64,000 nucleotides of DNA, taken from assembly GCA_921293015.1 (NCBI GenBank), contig OV121081.1, positions 48,633,877 through 48,697,876 on the forward strand, read 5' to 3'. The position numbers were made by a program, and so were the translations under genes. The stretch is from Phorcus lineatus (taxonomy: Eukaryota > Mollusca > Gastropoda > Trochida > Trochidae). The notes beneath the pieces are model-generated. The model was not told where the DNA came from. It ran no database searches and saw only the letters and a program-made list of their open reading frames with translations. This document shows positions 35,960 to 47,645 of this stretch, in pieces. Positions within the stretch are counted from its first letter, which is position 1. Each line of letters starts with the position of its first letter.

Positions 35960-38900
35960 ATGTCTTCAGATTCCGACGACGGTATTTTTATCACCCAAAG
36001 TAGCTTTTCTATTTCAAATGTTATTGTTAATTCAGAGTTTGAAAAAATGATCAATGAATCGTCAGATGAAAACTTTAATCAAAATTTTAACCTTGACTCA
36101 AATGAATTTTCTGACTCTGATTCTGTTTTAATCGAAGAGAGTCAGAAAGTAGAAAAAGAACTTAACTCTAAAACCATATCTGAACAGAGAGATTTCGAAA
36201 TAGAGGAAACAAACTCCCGCGATGAAGACTCGAGGTTTGGTGAACCCCTGTCACCAGCAGAATTACAAAAACTTTGCAACTCTGCATATTCCGTCAATAC
36301 AGAGAACAAAAGTCTGTGGGCGTATCGTCTCTACAAGGCATGGGTGGAGGAGAGGAGCAAAAGAAAGTCTGTTTGTAATTTTGAATTAAACCTTGATATT
36401 TTGACACTGGCAAGGGACGAGGCGAAATTAAATAAAACTTTGGTTTCCTTCATCGTGGAGGTGAGGAATCAGAAGGGGGAGGAATATCGTGGTAACACAC
36501 TGTACGAGATTGTGAGCTCTCTGCAGTACTACATCAGGCGCAACGGCATTCCAATAAATGTCTTTGAGTCTCCTTATTTCGCCGAATTAAGGAATACCCT
36601 CGATGCCAGAATGAAATTTCTAGCACAGCAAGGAATAGGCATCGACAAACGTCAGGCGTGCGTCATTAGTGTCAGTCAGGAGGATCAGCTGTGGGAGAAG
36701 AAACTGCTTGGTGAGGACACACCCCAGCAGCTGATGGACACTCTCGTCTACCTCATAGGTAATACACATTCCTCTATCATACACTTACATATATATTAAA
36801 CATTTTTATTTGAAATTGTTAATGTTTCCAACTTTAAAAAATTAAACTTAACTTTAAGATCATACTTTCTCTGTTAAAATAGTATATATTTATTAAAGTT
36901 AACTATATACACGTACTGTATAATCATGTAATACGTACATCATTTCAACGGCAGAATATTTAGAATAATGTTACAATGCCGGTGTATAAAATTTATATAG
37001 TGTGTATATAATGTATTGAACCCTGCCAGTTCTTATATTTTAACTTGTCATATGTCTGTAAACAATTTTATCTATTTAATATAGAGATCTGTAATTGCAA
37101 TTGACACAAATTACCTTTGGGGTGATAAAGGCGTATCTTATCTTATCTTTCACTTGAATACGTAATAAAACTATTTGTGTTCAACCTGATAGGACTCAAC
37201 TGTGCCCTGAGAGCTGGCGATGAACACCGCAACCTGAGGGTAGGCCCCAACTCTCAGTTTCAACTGATCGACACCCAAAACGGCAATAAACAATTGCAAT
37301 ACACAGAGGATGTCTCCAAAACGAACAGAGGGGGACTCAAGCATCGCAAACTGGACAGAAAAACCATAACCATTAATCAAAACGAAGAGCGCCCTGAACG
37401 ATGTCTTGTCAGACTGTACCAGAAGTACATGTCATTGCGGTGAGTGAACAAAATGAAATAGTAACAATTTTAATTTGAATAATAGATTACTTCATTTTAT
37501 AAGATTATGATGGTGGTTTGCTGACAATACTTGCATTATAACAGTAAATATGGCTAGGCATTTTGCTTTTTAGTTTGTATCCATGGTATCAGAAACTTGA
37601 CTTTGATTTATAGATTACTCAATAGATTTCTATATCTGTTAATGAAAAACATATTTTTAACTGAACTTCATTTTGAAAGAATATCATTTCTTACTCCAGA
37701 CCGAAGAATGGTAAATGTACCGCGTTTTACCTCAGGCCTATGAGATACGTCAGTGCCGACAGGTGGTTTTCCGACTGTGCTATCGGCACCCATCCACTGA
37801 GGGGTACTATCGGACGTCTCTGTAAGCAAGCCAGCTTCCCCGGCTTCTTCAGCAACCACTCACTCCGCGCTACTACAGCTACCCGACTCTACGACAGTGG
37901 GATAGATGAACAGCTCATCGCAGAGAGGACGGGACATAAGTCTGTAGCAATCCGAGGCTACAAGGTGAGTTTGAAGAAACTGTTTAGTGCTTATATCTAC
38001 TAATTGATCCAGTAGGCTTACAGTATGAAGATGTTGATAACGATCGAAAACCGGTCAATGAGCCCCAACAGGAGCGCATCAGATTGATAAAGCATATATT
38101 TGTAATCTCATATATATATGAGCAGATGAATATCAGTGCACAAAGTATTTCTAGACTTATTTTTGATTTTGCGGGAATGACAAAAAACCTTAGGGACAAC
38201 CCCTCAAGCTTTAAAAATTTCTTAAAAATGGATCCTCACTTCGTCTAACTAATATCCAATTTCAAATATAGTAAAGTAAATACGTTTTTCTTTAAATTTT
38301 TATAATTATTGTGCCTACAATAATTTTCTAGAATCCGAGATCTCTATCTTAAATCTTATCTCGACTTACAGAACTGTATTACGTACTCTATGCAAATGTG
38401 ATGTGTCATTAAACTTAAAGGAGCAGTAGCACGTTTTTTTGAAATTTTATTTTCAAATACTTTCCACAATTTTTTTAAAAGGTATACCATATTAATAAAC
38501 ACCAGGGGGTCAAATATCTCTTTATTCAACCCGACAATGCGTAGTCGTAGAAGAAACTTTTAAGTATCACACACAAAGCATTGGCGGCCATTTTGTGATC
38601 ACAATTTAATCATTTGAGGTTTGAAAATGGCTTCGCATCGTTTAGATAAAAATGGTTTGTTCGTTTTGAAACTGCATTCTTTGCTTTAAAAGCATTGTCT
38701 TGCAATTGGTGACATTTTTTTTCATATTCAAGAGAGCAATTATTTCAACCAAAAAAAAAAAAAACGTGCTACTGCTCCTTTAAGTGACACCCTCAGATTT
38801 ACATCGCGTCGGATCTTATTTATTTTTACCATTTTAATTATTTTTAAGTACACTTTACTATCATTTTCACCCACATGTTTCTTTCAAATTCGAAAGTTGA

Positions 38901-39208
38901 TTTGATTGACACCAAACATATCTCCAAGATTAGCCTATGAGCTCTAAGTAAAACTTTCTACAGTTATTGTCACCTTATTGTTGCTTATTGTCTCATATTT
39001 TCTGCATTCATTACAGAGAACATCAGCTGAAATGGAAGCCACAGTTGATGCGATTATTCAAAGAAAGGCGCCATCCGCATCGACCTTTGCGGCATCGACG
39101 TCTACGTCATCGACAGAATCGACATCAACAAAAGAACTGGCTCCTGCTGATCCCCGCGATTTGAAACTCGTCTTGAAAGATGGCGTGACGCTGTCTCTTA
39201 AATTCTGA
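35960..39208 (+). CDS. Crypton tyrosine recombinase, copy B
   Basis: Exons 35960-36758, 37193-37439, 37700-37964 and 39017-39208 join in frame to 500 aa; AATAAA follows about 10 bp after the stop. The ATG is the first after the TATA box and opens the acidic MSSDSDDGIFITQSS N terminus. The catalytic set is complete: Arg (LRAGDEH) in exon 2; His-x-x-Arg (HSLR), His (GHKS) and Tyr (RGYK) in exon 3. Exon 4 adds a Ser/Thr-rich tail ending LKDGVTLSLKF. The Tyr codon is two codons from the exon 3 donor, so unspliced read-through would add a short different tail (VSLKKLFSAYIY). The recombinase presumably acts in the nucleus on its own ends. Active state is inferred from intactness and from the near identity of copies. 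Confidence 0.92.
38415..38783. mobile_element. TTAA-flanked MITE nested in Crypton copy B
   Basis: Termini TTAAAGGAGCAGTAGCACG and its exact complement, TTAA both sides, 369 bp, in intron 3 of the recombinase. A decayed relative is at 47180-47645. The 14-base A run before the right terminus has the same length in copies A and B, again showing how recent the copies are. Confidence 0.87.
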
Positions 39209-39458
39209 ACTAAACAATAAAATGTGAATTTGAAATTGTTGTGTTCATTTTTAGTCTGATTAAAATCATTTCTTTGATTCACTATTGATTTGATTGCTAG
39301 ATCTATTCAAATATTTCAACATCAAGCACAATGTTAAATTTTAGTCTCGGGAACGAATCAAAGATATGATTTAATGAGAATGATTTGCAACACATGGTTG
39401 CGTTTTGTCGACATCCCTGGAGATTTTAGCTAATCATGAGTCATAGCCAAAAGATTAT

Positions 39459-39516
39459 AACTATGGGAGGATACCATGAACTATGGGAGGATGAACATTA
39501 GTTGAAAACTATGGGA
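39459..39516. repeat. 3' subterminal direct repeats of Crypton copy B
   Basis: AACTATGGGAGGAT at 39459-39472 and 39479-39492, and AACTATGGGA at 39507-39516. Spacing 20 and 28 bp. The last lies 90 bp from the 3' end. Confidence 0.75.
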
Positions 39517-39615
39517 CACCTAATTTGATTTCGTACAAATAGAGGTCATTTCGCTTATCATCATAATGTTAAGAGTAAAACTAATGTTCACAAAACTTTG
39601 TTTTAATAACGCATA

Positions 39616-39804
39616 ATGTCCTCCAGCGATTCAGAAAGTGAGATATCATTATCTATGGAATGTGTCTCATCATGTTCAGAATCGCTAATTTCAATTGACC
39701 GGTACTATTCCTTTCTTATATGAGCCAAATGACAGTTCGAGTGGCACAGAAACAGAAGAGACGACAAGCAATCAGAACGGAGACAGATTAAACAACATCG
39801 ACTG
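39616..39804 (+). pseudogene. Orphan first exon, possibly of a P2X7-C-like transposon-associated gene, frameshifted
   Basis: From the ATG the frame reads MSSSDSESEISLSMECVSSC and stops at 39721. A +1 shift near 39700 gives a continuing frame, IPFLYEPNDSSSGTETEETT...RLNNIDW, ending at a donor (TG|GTATGA, 39805). A Ser/Asp-rich start, a YEP motif, an acidic Ser/Thr stretch and an N..DW before a splice site recall first exons of invertebrate proteins with a P2X7 cytoplasmic-tail-like domain. No following exon was found, so this is a weak family call. Crypton B ends 9 bp upstream and would have separated it from any promoter. Confidence 0.3.
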
Positions 39805-40436
39805 GTATGAATTTCTTTTGCCATTTTCAATTTAATTTTTATGCTATTACAACAAAACTAAGAATTTACTATAAATGCTAAATTGCATTGCACTGACTAT
39901 TTAAAAAAACAATTCTCCAATATATTTATATATTTTTTCAGTCAACAGAAATAATAAAAATAAAATTGAATGTATTATTGACCATGGATTATTTGAATAT
40001 GATATCCATAGTTTTATGTATTTTGGCGTTCACACAATTTTCTAAATGTAATGTAGGCATGTAGTGTATGATGAATGAGACATTATTGTTGATATCGTCT
40101 TAAGAATAGCTAAGTGGAAGTGAAATCCTATCACATTTGTAGGTCATACATCATAAATGTACACCCAAAGATAATTTCCTGGGTCCCGTTGCACAAAACT
40201 CTTAGGTAACCTTAAACGGCCAGTTCGATTACGTTTTCAGCGATAAGCTTATGCTGCTAACGAAGCTATTTTTAGATACAGTGCGTCAGCAGTTAAGTAG
40301 ATCTATAAATAGAATGAGAAAAGTCCCTTCCCATAATGCAACGCTGCATGTTTTCACAACATGGCGACAATCACGTTTGTGTCAGCGTGTCGAATGGGTC
40401 TGAGGGGTGATGCGGGGTACTTGGTCATGTACTTAC

Positions 40437-40642
40437 TTGCAGTCACATGTCAACTCATGGTTGTCAAGCAAATGCTTTGCCAGTTCAAAGTCCGTAAATT
40501 TCAGTGCCGATTTCAGGTCTTTCCATTTTTGAGCAAGGTCTCCCAAATAAATCCGCTTGGCATTTCTCTCTTGTTGTCGTCTCGCAGGCGAATTTCCATC
40601 GTACTTTCGCGGTCGCCCTCGACTTCGCACAACTTCACTCAT
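40437..40642 (-). CDS. First coding exon with AT-hook and a short helical module
   Basis: Reverse-strand ATG at 40642 gives MSEVVRSRGRPRKYDG, containing an RGRPRKY AT-hook-like core, followed by RIYLGDLAQKWKDLKSALKF and ELAKHLLDNHELTCDC. The exon ends in AA|GTAAGT at 40436. The IYLG...W.DLK...LLD pattern resembles a small helical module seen in zinc-finger and transposon-derived proteins of aquatic animals. Remaining exons should lie to the left, where Crypton B now sits, and were not found. DNA binding is inferred from the AT-hook only. Confidence 0.4.
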
Positions 40643-42354
40643 AGTAAAACTCTTCTTTTTTAAGAAAGATATCTAAGTTACTTCACATAAAGTTTTTAAT
40701 GTACGGAAAACTGCAGCACTGTGAGTAATTTGGAGTGCGATAGTCTGGACGAATCTTTGTTTATATTGGGAAGCCGGAGCGAAGCCACTTTTCTCCTCAG
40801 TGTCATATTGATTGAGCTTAGCCATTTGAGATGTCATAATTAGTTATGCAAACATTATTTACATTATTAATCCCCAACAATCAAAACATCCAAGTAACTA
40901 CAAGGTTACTACAACGCAGATCAATCATGCAGCGGACAACAATCTAATGGCCGCCATGATCGCAATAGAGTTAAGCCCCTTGGTAGTGCTGGTCAGTGGC
41001 TTCGATTGTTTTCGCTATTTTTTTCAGTTTGAAGGACGGATTACAACTAATTACCAAACATGAAAAAGTTGTAAACACAGAAAATAGAAAACAAATCGAA
41101 TATATAAAAAAGTTACGTGTCGCGTGCAAAAGGGAATTCCCTCCCGAATATTTGTGGAACAGAAAATACCCGGTCGAACTGGCCGTTTAAGTCACTAAAG
41201 TTAAGTTCTTAATCAATTACGACGTCTGCCAAATGTTTTCACATCAATCAGACTGGTTTAACTAGTTTGTTTGTTTTTATGACATGCACAGGTGGCCGTT
41301 ATGTAATCCTACCGCATTCAATTTCAATTCTTAATTTAATGGTTTCTAATTATACCTTTTGAATTTTAACGCCTTGGACCCGCCAAGCGGAATATATGTC
41401 CTGTCATAATGGCGTAACTCTTGGCATTCGACTGCTACTTAGTTTATTGTCACGTCGTCCAGTCATTTTGAACCAATGAACTTGTAGAATATATATTCAA
41501 CCAATAAATTAAGAGAAGGAAATTTGGCTCATGCACTTCTACGGACGATGACACACATTTAAAAAAGTACATCGTGAATAACGGGTACCGACATTCTTTA
41601 GGATTACATAGGATGTTTCTAACGCTTGCGCCAGGTATGTTTTCATGTCATTTATTGTTAAATTCAAAGACAGAGATATTGCAACACGGTGTGAGATGTT
41701 ATACTAGATAAGAATATGATATGTGTTAGTTAAATACAAACGAATCATCCATCAAGTACTAAGTTGTCATGAAAGTGAATTGAAGTGAAACAAAATTATT
41801 TTTTCTATAGTCATAAAAAAGTTTCTACATTGTCTCCTGTTTATTACAAAAACCTTAATTTTTTCGAGACAATTTATAACTTCATATCGATAAATACATG
41901 TTGTAACACTACGTGATATCCCACAGTAATGGATCTCTCACCGACCAAGTTTTTACCTTTTTGATATAAACCCACCCAAGAAAACCGCGTCCAAGGATTG
42001 TCACAGTCCAATTAAGATGGATTTGACGACTGAGAGGGAAAGTTGATATCATGAAGCCGTTATATATCGTATTTTGGAATTCTTTCGGAGCAGCTATTGC
42101 CTCTATTTTGCTGTTGAATTAGCTTAAAAATACAGTGAAAATCAAAGGGCTGGACTTTCAGCTGCCCACTAGCACGTCACACACTGGGCGTGGCTTCGAG
42201 TCATGCTTCGGTGATTTCGTGTAAGCGTTCGCCAGTCTCATTAGGCGGTTGTCCAAAACAGGGGTATAAAAGGTCTCCTAGTAGTCGAATTAAAGCGTAT
42301 ATTTTCTCATTTTTTGGCTCTATTGATTCATATAAGTGAAGAGAATACATATAC
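40643..42354. other. Spacer between the AT-hook exon and Crypton C
   Basis: One open frame (about 41026-41190, LQLITKHEKVVNTENRKQIE...) sits behind a pyrimidine-rich TTTTTTTCAG and could be a terminal exon of something, but no partner exons or family could be recognised. A TATA box is listed at 42265. Nothing else stands out. Confidence 0.45.
42265..42272 (+). promoter_or_regulatory. Orphan TATA box just upstream of Crypton copy C
   Basis: TATAAAAG in GGGGTATAAAAGGTCTCC, 90 bp before the border of Crypton C. A start site near 42295 would place the insertion in the first transcribed 60 bp. The gene it once served is not recognisable after the insertion (46327 onward). Confidence 0.5.
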
Positions 42355-42357
42355 GTA

Positions 42358-42473
42358 TAGGAGAATGTCCGAAAACTGGAGATTATTTTCGCACGAGGAG
42401 CGGGTTGGAGGCCGTCAGGCCGACAACCTGCTCCGCGTGCGAAAATAATCTCCAGTTTGAGGACTTTCTCCTA
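42358..42473. repeat. 5'-terminal palindrome of Crypton copy C
   Basis: Same 116-bp imperfect palindrome as copies A and B; 23-bp perfect arms at 42373-42395 and 42436-42458. Confidence 0.9.
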
Positions 42474-42613
42474 CTTAAAACAAAGTTCGACCTCGCAGTA
42501 CAGCGAGCACGTGCATTAATACTGTTGAGTTGTTTAAATAAACGCGAACGCGGGACGCTGTGCCCTAACACAACTTTACACCTGCACGTGCCTAACTACG
42601 GGAGAGTTGTTGG

Positions 42614-42620
42614 TATAAAA
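42614..42620 (+). promoter_or_regulatory. TATA box of Crypton copy C
   Basis: TATAAAA, 60 bp before the recombinase ATG at 42680, identical in context to copy B. Confidence 0.75.
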
Positions 42621-42679
42621 GGCAGTGACGGAGCAGATTTCGTGCATTTGAATTCGACTGTCCACTGCAAACAACAACA

Positions 42680-45600
42680 ATGTCTTCAGATTCCGACGAC
42701 GGTATTTTTATCACCCAAAGTAGCTTTTCTATTTCAAATGTTATTGTTAATTCAGAGTTTGAAAAAATGATCAATGAATCGTCAGATGAAAACTTTAATC
42801 AAAATTTTAACCTTGACTCAAATGAATTTTCTGACTCTGATTCTGTTTTAATCGAAGAGAGTCAGAAAGTAGAAAAAGAACTTAACTCTAAAACCATATC
42901 TGAACAGAGAGATTTCGAAATAGAGGAAACAAACTCCCGCGATGAAGACTCGAGGTTTGGTGAACCCCTGTCACCAGCAGAATTACAAAAACTTTGCAAC
43001 TCTGCATATTCCGTCAATACAGAGAACAAAAGTCTGTGGGCGTATCGTCTCTACAAGGCATGGGTGGAGGAGAGGAGCAAAAGAAAGTCTGTTTGTAATT
43101 TTGAATTAAACCTTGATATTTTGACACTGGCAAGGGACGAGGCGAAATTAAATAAAACTTTGGTTTCCTTCATCGTGGAGGTGAGGAATCAGAAGGGGGA
43201 GGAATATCGTGGTAACACACTGTACGAGATTGTGAGCTCTCTGCAGTACTACATCAGGCGCAACGGCATTCCAATAAATGTCTTTGAGTCTCCTTATTTC
43301 GCCGAATTAAGGAATACCCTCGATGCCAGAATGAAATTTCTAGCACAGCAAGGAATAGGCATCGACAAACGTCAGGCGTGCGTCATTAGTGTCAGTCAGG
43401 AGGATCAGCTGTGGGAGAAGAAACTGCTTGGTGAGGACACACCCCAGCAGCTGATGGACACTCTCGTCTACCTCATAGGTAATACACATTCCTCTATCAT
43501 ACACTTACATATATATTAAACATTTTTATTTGAAATTGTTAATGTTTCCAACTTTAAAAAATTAAACTTAACTTTAAGATCATACTTTCTCTGTTAAAAT
43601 AGTATATATTTATTAAAGTTAACTATATACACGTACTGTATAATCATGTAATACGTACATCATTTCAACGGCAGAATATTTAGAATAATGTTACAATGCC
43701 GGTGTATAAAATTTATATAGTGTGTATATAATGTATTGAACCCTGCCAGTTCTTATATTTTAACTTGTCATATGTCTGTAAACAATTTTATCTATTTAAT
43801 ATAGAGATCTGTAATTGCAATTGACACAAATTACCTTTGGGGTGATAAAGGCGTATCTTATCTTATCTTTCACTTGAATACGTAATAAAACTATTTGTGT
43901 TCAACCTGATAGGACTCAACTGTGCCCTGAGAGCTGGCGATGAACACCGCAACCTGAGGGTAGGCCCCAACTCTCAGTTTCAACTGATCGACACCCAAAA
44001 CGGCAATAAACAATTGCAATACACAGAGGATGTCTCCAAAACGAACAGAGGGGGACTCAAGCATCGCAAACTGGACAGAAAAACCATAACCATTAATCAA
44101 AACGAAGAGCGCCCTGAACGATGTCTTGTCAGACTGTACCAGAAGTACATGTCATTGCGGTGAGTGAACAAAATGAAATAGTAACAATTTTAATTTGAAT
44201 AATAGATTACTTCATTTTATAAGATTATGATGGTGGTTTGCTGACAATACTTGCATTATAACAGTAAATATGGCTAGGCATTTTGCTTTTTAGTTTGTAT
44301 CCATGGTATCAGAAACTTGACTTTGATTTATAGATTACTCAATAGATTTCTATATCTGTTAATGAAAAACATATTTTTAACTGAACTTCATTTTGAAAGA
44401 ATATCATTTCTTACTCCAGACCGAAGAATGGTAAATGTACCGCGTTTTACCTCAGGCCTATGAGATACGTCAGTGCCGACAGGTGGTTTTCCGACTGTGC
44501 TATCGGCACCCATCCACTGAGGGGTACTATCGGACGTCTCTGTAAGCAAGCCAGCTTCCCCGGCTTCTTCAGCAACCACTCACTCCGCGCTACTACAGCT
44601 ACCCGACTCTACGACAGTGGGATAGATGAACAGCTCATCGCAGAGAGGACGGGACATAAGTCTGTAGCAATCCGAGGCTACAAGGTGAGTTTGAAGAAAC
44701 TGTTTAGTGCTTATATCTACTAATTGATCCAGTAGGCTTACAGTATGAAGATGTTGATAACGATCGAAAACCGGTCAATGAGCCCCAACAGGAGCGCATC
44801 AGATTGATAAAGCATATATTTGTAATCTCATATATATATGAGCAGATGAATATCAGTGCACAAAGTATTTCTAGACTTATTTTTGATTTTGCGGGAATGA
44901 CAAAAAACCTTAGGGACAACCCCTCAAGCTTTAAAAATTTCTTAAAAATGGATCCTCACTTCGTCTAACTAATATCCAATTTCAAATATAGTAAAGTAAA
45001 TACGTTTTTCTTTAAATTTTTATAATTATTGTGCCTACAATAATTTTCTAGAATCCGAGATCTCTATCTTAAATCTTATCTCGACTTACAGAACTGTATT
45101 ACGTACTCTATGCAAATGTGATGTGTCATTAAACTTAAAGGAGCAGTAGCACGTTTTTTTGAAATTTTATTTTCAAATACTTTCCACAATTTTTTTAAAA
45201 GGTATACCATATTAATAAACACCAGGGGGTCAAATATCTCTTTATTCAACCCGACAATGCGTAGTCGTAGAAGAAACTTTTAAGTATCACACACAAAGCA
45301 TTGGCGGCCATTTTGTGATCACAATTTAATCATTTGAGGTTTGAAAATGGCTTCGCATCGTTTAGATAAAAATGGTTTGTTCGTTTTGAAACTGCATTCT
45401 TTGCTTTAAAAGCATTGTCTTGCAATTGGTGACATTTTTTTTCATATTCAAGAGAGCAATTATTTCAACCAAAAAAAAAAAAAACGTGCTACTGCTCCTT
45501 TAAGTGACACCCTCAGATTTACATCGCGTCGGATCTTATTTATTTTTACCATTTTAATTATTTTTAAGTACACTTTACTATCATTTTCACCCACATGTTT

Positions 45601-45928
45601 CTTTCAAATTCGAAAGTTGATTTGATTGACACCAAACATATCTCCAAGATTAGCCTATGAGCTCTAAGTAAAACTTTCTACAGTTATTGTCACCTTATTG
45701 TTGCTTATTGTCTCATATTTTCTGCATTCATTACAGAGAACATCAGCTGAAATGGAAGCCACAGTTGATGCGATTATTCAAAGAAAGGCGCCATCCGCAT
45801 CGACCTTTGCGGCATCGACGTCTACGTCATCGACAGAATCGACATCAACAAAAGAACTGGCTCCTGCTGATCCCCGCGATTTGAAACTCGTCTTGAAAGA
45901 TGGCGTGACGCTGTCTCTTAAATTCTGA
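42680..45928 (+). CDS. Crypton tyrosine recombinase, copy C
   Basis: Exons 42680-43478, 43913-44159, 44420-44684 and 45737-45928; 500 aa with the same translation as copies A and B and all four catalytic residues (R in LRAGDEH, HSLR, GHKS, RGYK). Splice sites are intact: G|GTAATA, G|GTGAGT, AAG|GTGAGT donors; GATAG, CTCCAG, TTACAG acceptors. Since B and C appear identical, one may derive directly from the other, or both from the same active source. Confidence 0.92.
45135..45503. mobile_element. TTAA-flanked MITE nested in Crypton copy C
   Basis: Same 369-bp element and position as in copies A and B (intron 3 of the recombinase). Confidence 0.87.
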
Positions 45929-46178
45929 ACTAAACAATAAAATGTGAATTTGAAATTGTTGTGTTCATTTTTAGTCTGATTAAAATCATTTCTTTGATTC
46001 ACTATTGATTTGATTGCTAGATCTATTCAAATATTTCAACATCAAGCACAATGTTAAATTTTAGTCTCGGGAACGAATCAAAGATATGATTTAATGAGAA
46101 TGATTTGCAACACATGGTTGCGTTTTGTCGACATCCCTGGAGATTTTAGCTAATCATGAGTCATAGCCAAAAGATTAT

Positions 46179-46236
46179 AACTATGGGAGGATACCATGAA
46201 CTATGGGAGGATGAACATTAGTTGAAAACTATGGGA
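46179..46236. repeat. 3' subterminal direct repeats of Crypton copy C
   Basis: Three AACTATGGGA units at the same positions relative to the 3' end as in copy B. Confidence 0.75.
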
Positions 46237-47179
46237 CACCTAATTTGATTTCGTACAAATAGAGGTCATTTCGCTTATCATCATAATGTTAAGAGTAAAA
46301 CTAATGTTCACAAAACTTTGTTTTAATAATTTGTAATCATCAAATTCATGCGTTACTTCTCCTCTTTAATGTTAGAGCCTGAATACACACATTATTCAAC
46401 TTAAAACTCAATTTCGTATCTGTACATTACAATTTCATAAACATAAGATCTAAAACTCGCTCAGTTTATCGATATCCCCTACCAGACCGCTCATTTCAGA
46501 CTTTCAGCTTTTCAGCCTATGTCGCGGTGACCAGTAGACCGTATACATGTATGACACAAAATTACTCCATACAACGTTAAACCATCCGTTAGCATTGCAT
46601 TCGTCATTTGAGAGTTTTGAAAGTACTCGGTGTCACGTAGCGAGCTTTCTTCCGATATCTTTTCAGCCGCGACAAGCATCTGTTTGGCTTCGTCTAATCT
46701 ACCATTCGCTAACTACCATTGATATAAAATAGCACATGAAAAGTTCTGTAAAAAACAATATGAGCGTATGTGTAGATCTTATTTCAGTAGGACCGCTGTT
46801 CATGACTTAAACTATAGGTGTGCGTTAGTGCCTTTAAAATGAACATAGTAAGAAAGGCACGATACTATATCGTCAATAAACACGGCAATGTCACGAATGA
46901 CTTGTTCACCGTGTTCACTACAATTACTGACCATTCAACTGAACAAATAGTTGAGAACATACTGCGACTACAAAACATGCATAGGAAGAATACAAAGCGA
47001 CGAGTGTTTAAATCAAACAGCTTCTTGAACTACTTCAAAATTGACAGTAACAAAGAGGTTTATTGATATAAAACCCGTCAACACATACGACTGTTTGTTA
47101 ATCTCTAGGTGTTGGTGTTATCAACACTAAAATGTGTAGAACATCTGAACTATTTTTGAACTATGAGTTTTGTTATGTG

Positions 47180-47645
47180 TTAAAGGGGCAGTAACATATG
47201 TTTTATATAAACAAAGTGATTTCACGAAAACTCCAATAAATTGTTACCATCAGCAAGACAATGGTTTAATCAAGAGGATTTTAAGCGAACGTACCATGTT
47301 AAGTAAGACTATGCGGAAAGGAAGGAGTTGAATCGAATTCAGTATCAGTCAATGAAAGCCATGTGACGCTTAAGGTTCATGTAACATCAAGTAGACGTTT
47401 TCCAAATAAATATTTGCAAAATGTTATCTTTTAGAGGTTAACAATCTCGTTACTCAGCCCGATCTTCAGTAGTCATAGATAATATCACGTAAAAACTGAT
47501 TGCGGCCATTTTAATGTGAACATCATTTGAGGAAAATACGCTCGTTTGTGGCCGTCTTTTATTTATTCCAAAATAATGTCATGCTATTGGTGACATTGTT
47601 TTACCTTTCGTCAGATCACCTTTTTTCTAAGAAAACGTGATACAA
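47180..47645. mobile_element. Decayed relative of the Crypton-nested TTAA MITE
   Basis: Starts TTAAAGGGGCAGTAACAT. Several collinear blocks match the reverse complement of 38415-38783: TGTTACCATCAGCAAGACAATG, GCGGCCATTTTAATGTGA, CATCATTTGAGG. The right terminus is lost. This shows the family existed in the host before riding inside Crypton. Confidence 0.6.

Larger units (their letters stand above)
35635..39606 (+). mobile_element. Crypton-type tyrosine-recombinase element, copy B (3972 bp)
   Basis: Same termini and length as copies A and C. I saw no difference between B and C over the whole length when reading line by line; B differs from A at least at 39380. Flanks are ATTAAGTAT before and TAACGCATAATG after, unlike the other copies. 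The 3' end falls only 9 bp before the ATG of an exon on the same strand (39616). Order inside: 5' palindrome, TATA box, four-exon recombinase with a nested MITE in intron 3, AATAAA, subterminal repeats. Confidence 0.93.
42355..46326 (+). mobile_element. Crypton-type tyrosine-recombinase element, copy C (3972 bp)
   Basis: Collinear with copy B at an offset of 6720 over its entire length. Flanks are ACATATAC before and TAATTTGTAATC after. B and C share three more bases (TAA) after the 3' border, which copy A lacks, so the true end could be extended by chance or by target choice. Insertion is just downstream of a TATA box. Confidence 0.93.

Noticed and set aside
37984-38199. Open frames antisense to the Crypton recombinase
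   Set aside because: Present in all copies only because the copies are identical; no domain, start context or splice support.
40996-41190. Open frame ending in RKYPVELAV as a terminal exon
   Set aside because: A plausible acceptor precedes it, but no family, partner exon or polyadenylation signal supports it.
21813-46326. The three long repeats as a segmental duplication
   Set aside because: Identity stops at the same bases in every copy and the flanking sequences are unrelated, as expected for transposition.
46818-47066. 82-codon frame starting MNIVRKARYYIVNK
   Set aside because: No recognised domain, no splice partners, AT-driven codons; left uncalled.
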